Source of the DNA: Bacteroidales bacterium
GTDB taxonomy: Bacteria > Bacteroidota > Bacteroidia > Bacteroidales > FEN-979
Direction: 5' to 3'
Length of the DNA stretch: 64,000 nt
NCBI GenBank assembly: GCA_023229525.1
Contig: JALNZC010000001.1
Coordinates: 124,001-188,000 of the forward strand
A program made the position numbers and the translations under genes. The number at the start of each line of letters is the position of its first letter. The stretch's first letter is position 1. A model generated the notes under the pieces. The model had not been told where the DNA came from. It ran no database searches and saw only the letters and a program-made list of their open reading frames with translations. Shown here piece by piece: positions 62,702 to 64,000 of this stretch.

Positions 62702-63937
62702 CTATTTTACCGGTATTATTTTATAGATCTTGTCAGCCCGTCGTAGAAACTGTTCCACAGGAAGAGAACAGAATTCTCCTTTCCGGGTTTTGACAACGGA
62801 TTTCAAATCGACCCGTATTTCAGGGATGGTCATTTCAAACACACCCGTAGTGGGACCCTGGATATAGATCCGATCGTTGCAATTTAATTCGCCGGATTCC
62901 ATCTTAATTTCTGCCACTTTAAGTTTAGTAAAATAGTTAGTCACCTTACCAACGTACTCTTTGGTTTCAGTAGCTACTGACCCATGTTGTCCGGCCCATT
63001 CTCCCATCTTACTGCCAAGATAGTATCCGTTCCAGAACCCGCGGTTATATACGGTTTTCAAGCGTTCTGTCCAATCGGCGACCAATTCCCGGTTATAAGT
63101 TCCGCAAATCACAGCATCAGTGGCTTCGCGATAACACGATACAACGGTTTTCACATATTCGGGACTACGTCCGCGACCTTCGATTTTCAATACTGAAATA
63201 CCGGCTTCTAAAATTTTATCGAGAAATCCGATAGTACAAAGATCTTTGGGCGACATGATATATTCGTTATCTACCGTTAATTCATTTTCACCATCTGCAT
63301 CTGTCACCGTATAAGGACGGCGGCATAACTGATAACAAGTACCCCGATTGGCGGATGCATTGTAATGGTCAAGGCTGAGGTAACATTTCCCTGAAATGGC
63401 CATACAGAGCGCTCCATGGGCAAACACTTCTATTTGAACAAGATTTCCGGAAGGGCCTGTGATATGTTTCCTTTTTATCGCACGCGTAATAGCAGCGATC
63501 TGTTCAAGGCTTAATTCACGCGCCATAACCATGACATCGGCATATTGTGACCAATATTTAACCGCTCCGAGGTTCGAAATATTCGCCTGGGTGCTTATGT
63601 GGACCGGTATTCCTATCGAATGGGCATAGCAAATTACGGCAGGGTCGGTAGCAATAATAGCATCAATTCCGTTTTTCCTGGCGGAATTCACTACTTTTTT
63701 CATTTGCTGTATTTCCTGATCATATATGACGATGTTCAGGGTGAGATAAGTCCGGACATTATTTTTCCTGCAAATCCTGCTGATTTTTACCAGATCCCGC
63801 AATGTGAAATTCAGCGAAGAACGAGCCCGCATATTGAGTATGCCAACGCCAAAATAAACGGAATCAGCCCCCGCCTGAATGGCGGCAATCAATGCTTCCC
63901 ACGTGCCTACGGGAGCGGTAATTTCAACTTTTTGCAA
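62702..63937 (-). CDS. U32 family peptidase
   Basis: A ~411-residue protein of the U32 family, which includes UbiU/TrhP/RlhA proteins, some of them involved in tRNA or rRNA hydroxylation or in collagen-type proteolysis. Start TTG at 63937 is preferred (QKVEITAPVGTWEALIAAIQ) because an upstream TTG at 63955 overlaps the -7 element. The signature is EVFAHGALCMAISGKC, and further cysteines (GTCYQLCRRPY) complete the usual four-Cys set. Role undetermined. Confidence 0.88.
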   Translation of the reverse strand: MQKVEITAPVGTWEALIAAIQAGADSVYFGVGILNMRARSSLNFTLRDLVKISRICRKNNVRTYLTLNIVIYDQEIQQMKKVVNSARKNGIDAIIATDPAVICYAHSIGIPVHISTQANISNLGAVKYWSQYADVMVMARELSLEQIAAITRAIKRKHITGPSGNLVQIEVFAHGALCMAISGKCYLSLDHYNASANRGTCYQLCRRPYTVTDADGENELTVDNEYIMSPKDLCTIGFLDKILEAGISVLKIEGRGRSPEYVKTVVSCYREATDAVICGTYNRELVADWTERLKTVYNRGFWNGYYLGSKMGEWAGQHGSVATETKEYVGKVTNYFTKLKVAEIKMESGELNCNDRIYIQGPTTGVFEMTIPEIRVDLKSVVKTRKGEFCSLPVEQFLRRADKIYKIIPVK

Positions 63938-63952
63938 CCGAATAACTTTGTG

Positions 63953-63960
63953 CAAAGATA
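63953..63960 (-). promoter_or_regulatory. Putative -7 element of the U32 peptidase unit
   Basis: TATCTTTG on the minus strand is an exact -7 match. It overlaps the longest possible start codon of the U32 gene, so translation must begin further downstream (TTG at 63937). The leader would be only ~10 nt. Confidence 0.55.
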
Positions 63961-64000
63961 GCGGTTTTCAGGGGTTGAGCCTCTTTGGAAATTGAAGAAA

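Noticed and set aside
1..64000. Prophage, integron, transposon or CRISPR content
   Set aside because: No integrase, transposase, phage structural gene, inverted terminal repeats or direct-repeat array was found on reading both strands.

Overview
The window reads as chromosomal DNA of a Bacteroidota bacterium (class Bacteroidia-like) with type IX secretion and gliding-type machinery. The evidence is: two large secreted proteins with type IX secretion C-terminal sorting domains, a GldH lipoprotein, family genes typical of the phylum (DUF4175, DUF5777, DUF3857, DUF6249, S46 dipeptidyl-peptidase, methylmalonyl-CoA epimerase), and promoters of the Bacteroidota type (TAnnTTTG at -7, in some cases with TTTG at -33). 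There are no insertion sequences, phage genes or CRISPR arrays. Nearly all genes are chromosomal core or lineage genes.

Layout. 1-12.3 kb: the 3' end of a DPP7-like peptidase; a leftward run of oligopeptide-type ABC ATPase, RNase R, a CarboxypepD_reg-like protein and a sorting-domain protein; then comF convergent with a lamin-tail-domain secreted protein. 12.5-23.4 kb: asd preceded by a probable 34-codon leader ORF carrying a perfect 21-bp tandem duplication; an FNR-type regulator with all four cluster cysteines; and a respiratory cluster. The cluster holds a lipid-anchored hexaheme cytochrome with a collagen-like stalk, a CX4CH mono-heme lipoprotein, a DUF5777 barrel, a mono-heme cytochrome, a membrane heptaheme cytochrome, a cytochrome b, a Tat-exported four-cluster ferredoxin, NrfD and an unknown membrane-anchored beta protein. 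A lone riboflavin kinase domain follows. 23.4-34.8 kb: a leftward run of DUF4175, RsbW-like ATPase, ybeY, mnmG, methyltransferase, giant histidine kinase and gldH. mnmG is flanked by two parS-like palindromes. 35-39 kb: gltX, tRNA-Gln(CUG) directly downstream of glnS, folB and tRNA-Cys. 39-43 kb: purH-mreBCD. 43-51.4 kb: FtsX-type permease, udk, mce, CYTH protein, tRNA-Ala(GGC), thpR, DUF6249, an ECF sigma factor group, fructosamine kinase, lutB and rpiB. 51.8-59.8 kb: nadA, MORN/YwqK protein, RluB-type synthase, REC-PAS protein and two DUF3857 paralogues. 59.8-64 kb: dnaG, a PHP histidinol-phosphatase and a U32 peptidase.

The most interesting system is the electron-transfer cluster at 14.8-22.9 kb. 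It has the parts of a quinone-linked transmembrane conduit (NrfD, ferredoxin, cytochrome b, multiheme c) plus outer-membrane lipoprotein cytochromes and a barrel, but no molybdopterin or other recognisable terminal reductase. Two FNR-like boxes 21 bp apart lie upstream, next to an FNR gene that has its own box. This suggests oxygen-controlled respiration, possibly towards an extracellular or periplasmic partner; the acceptor cannot be named from the sequence. Positions of domains are approximate, and starts were chosen by eye from promoter position, signal peptides and family alignment.
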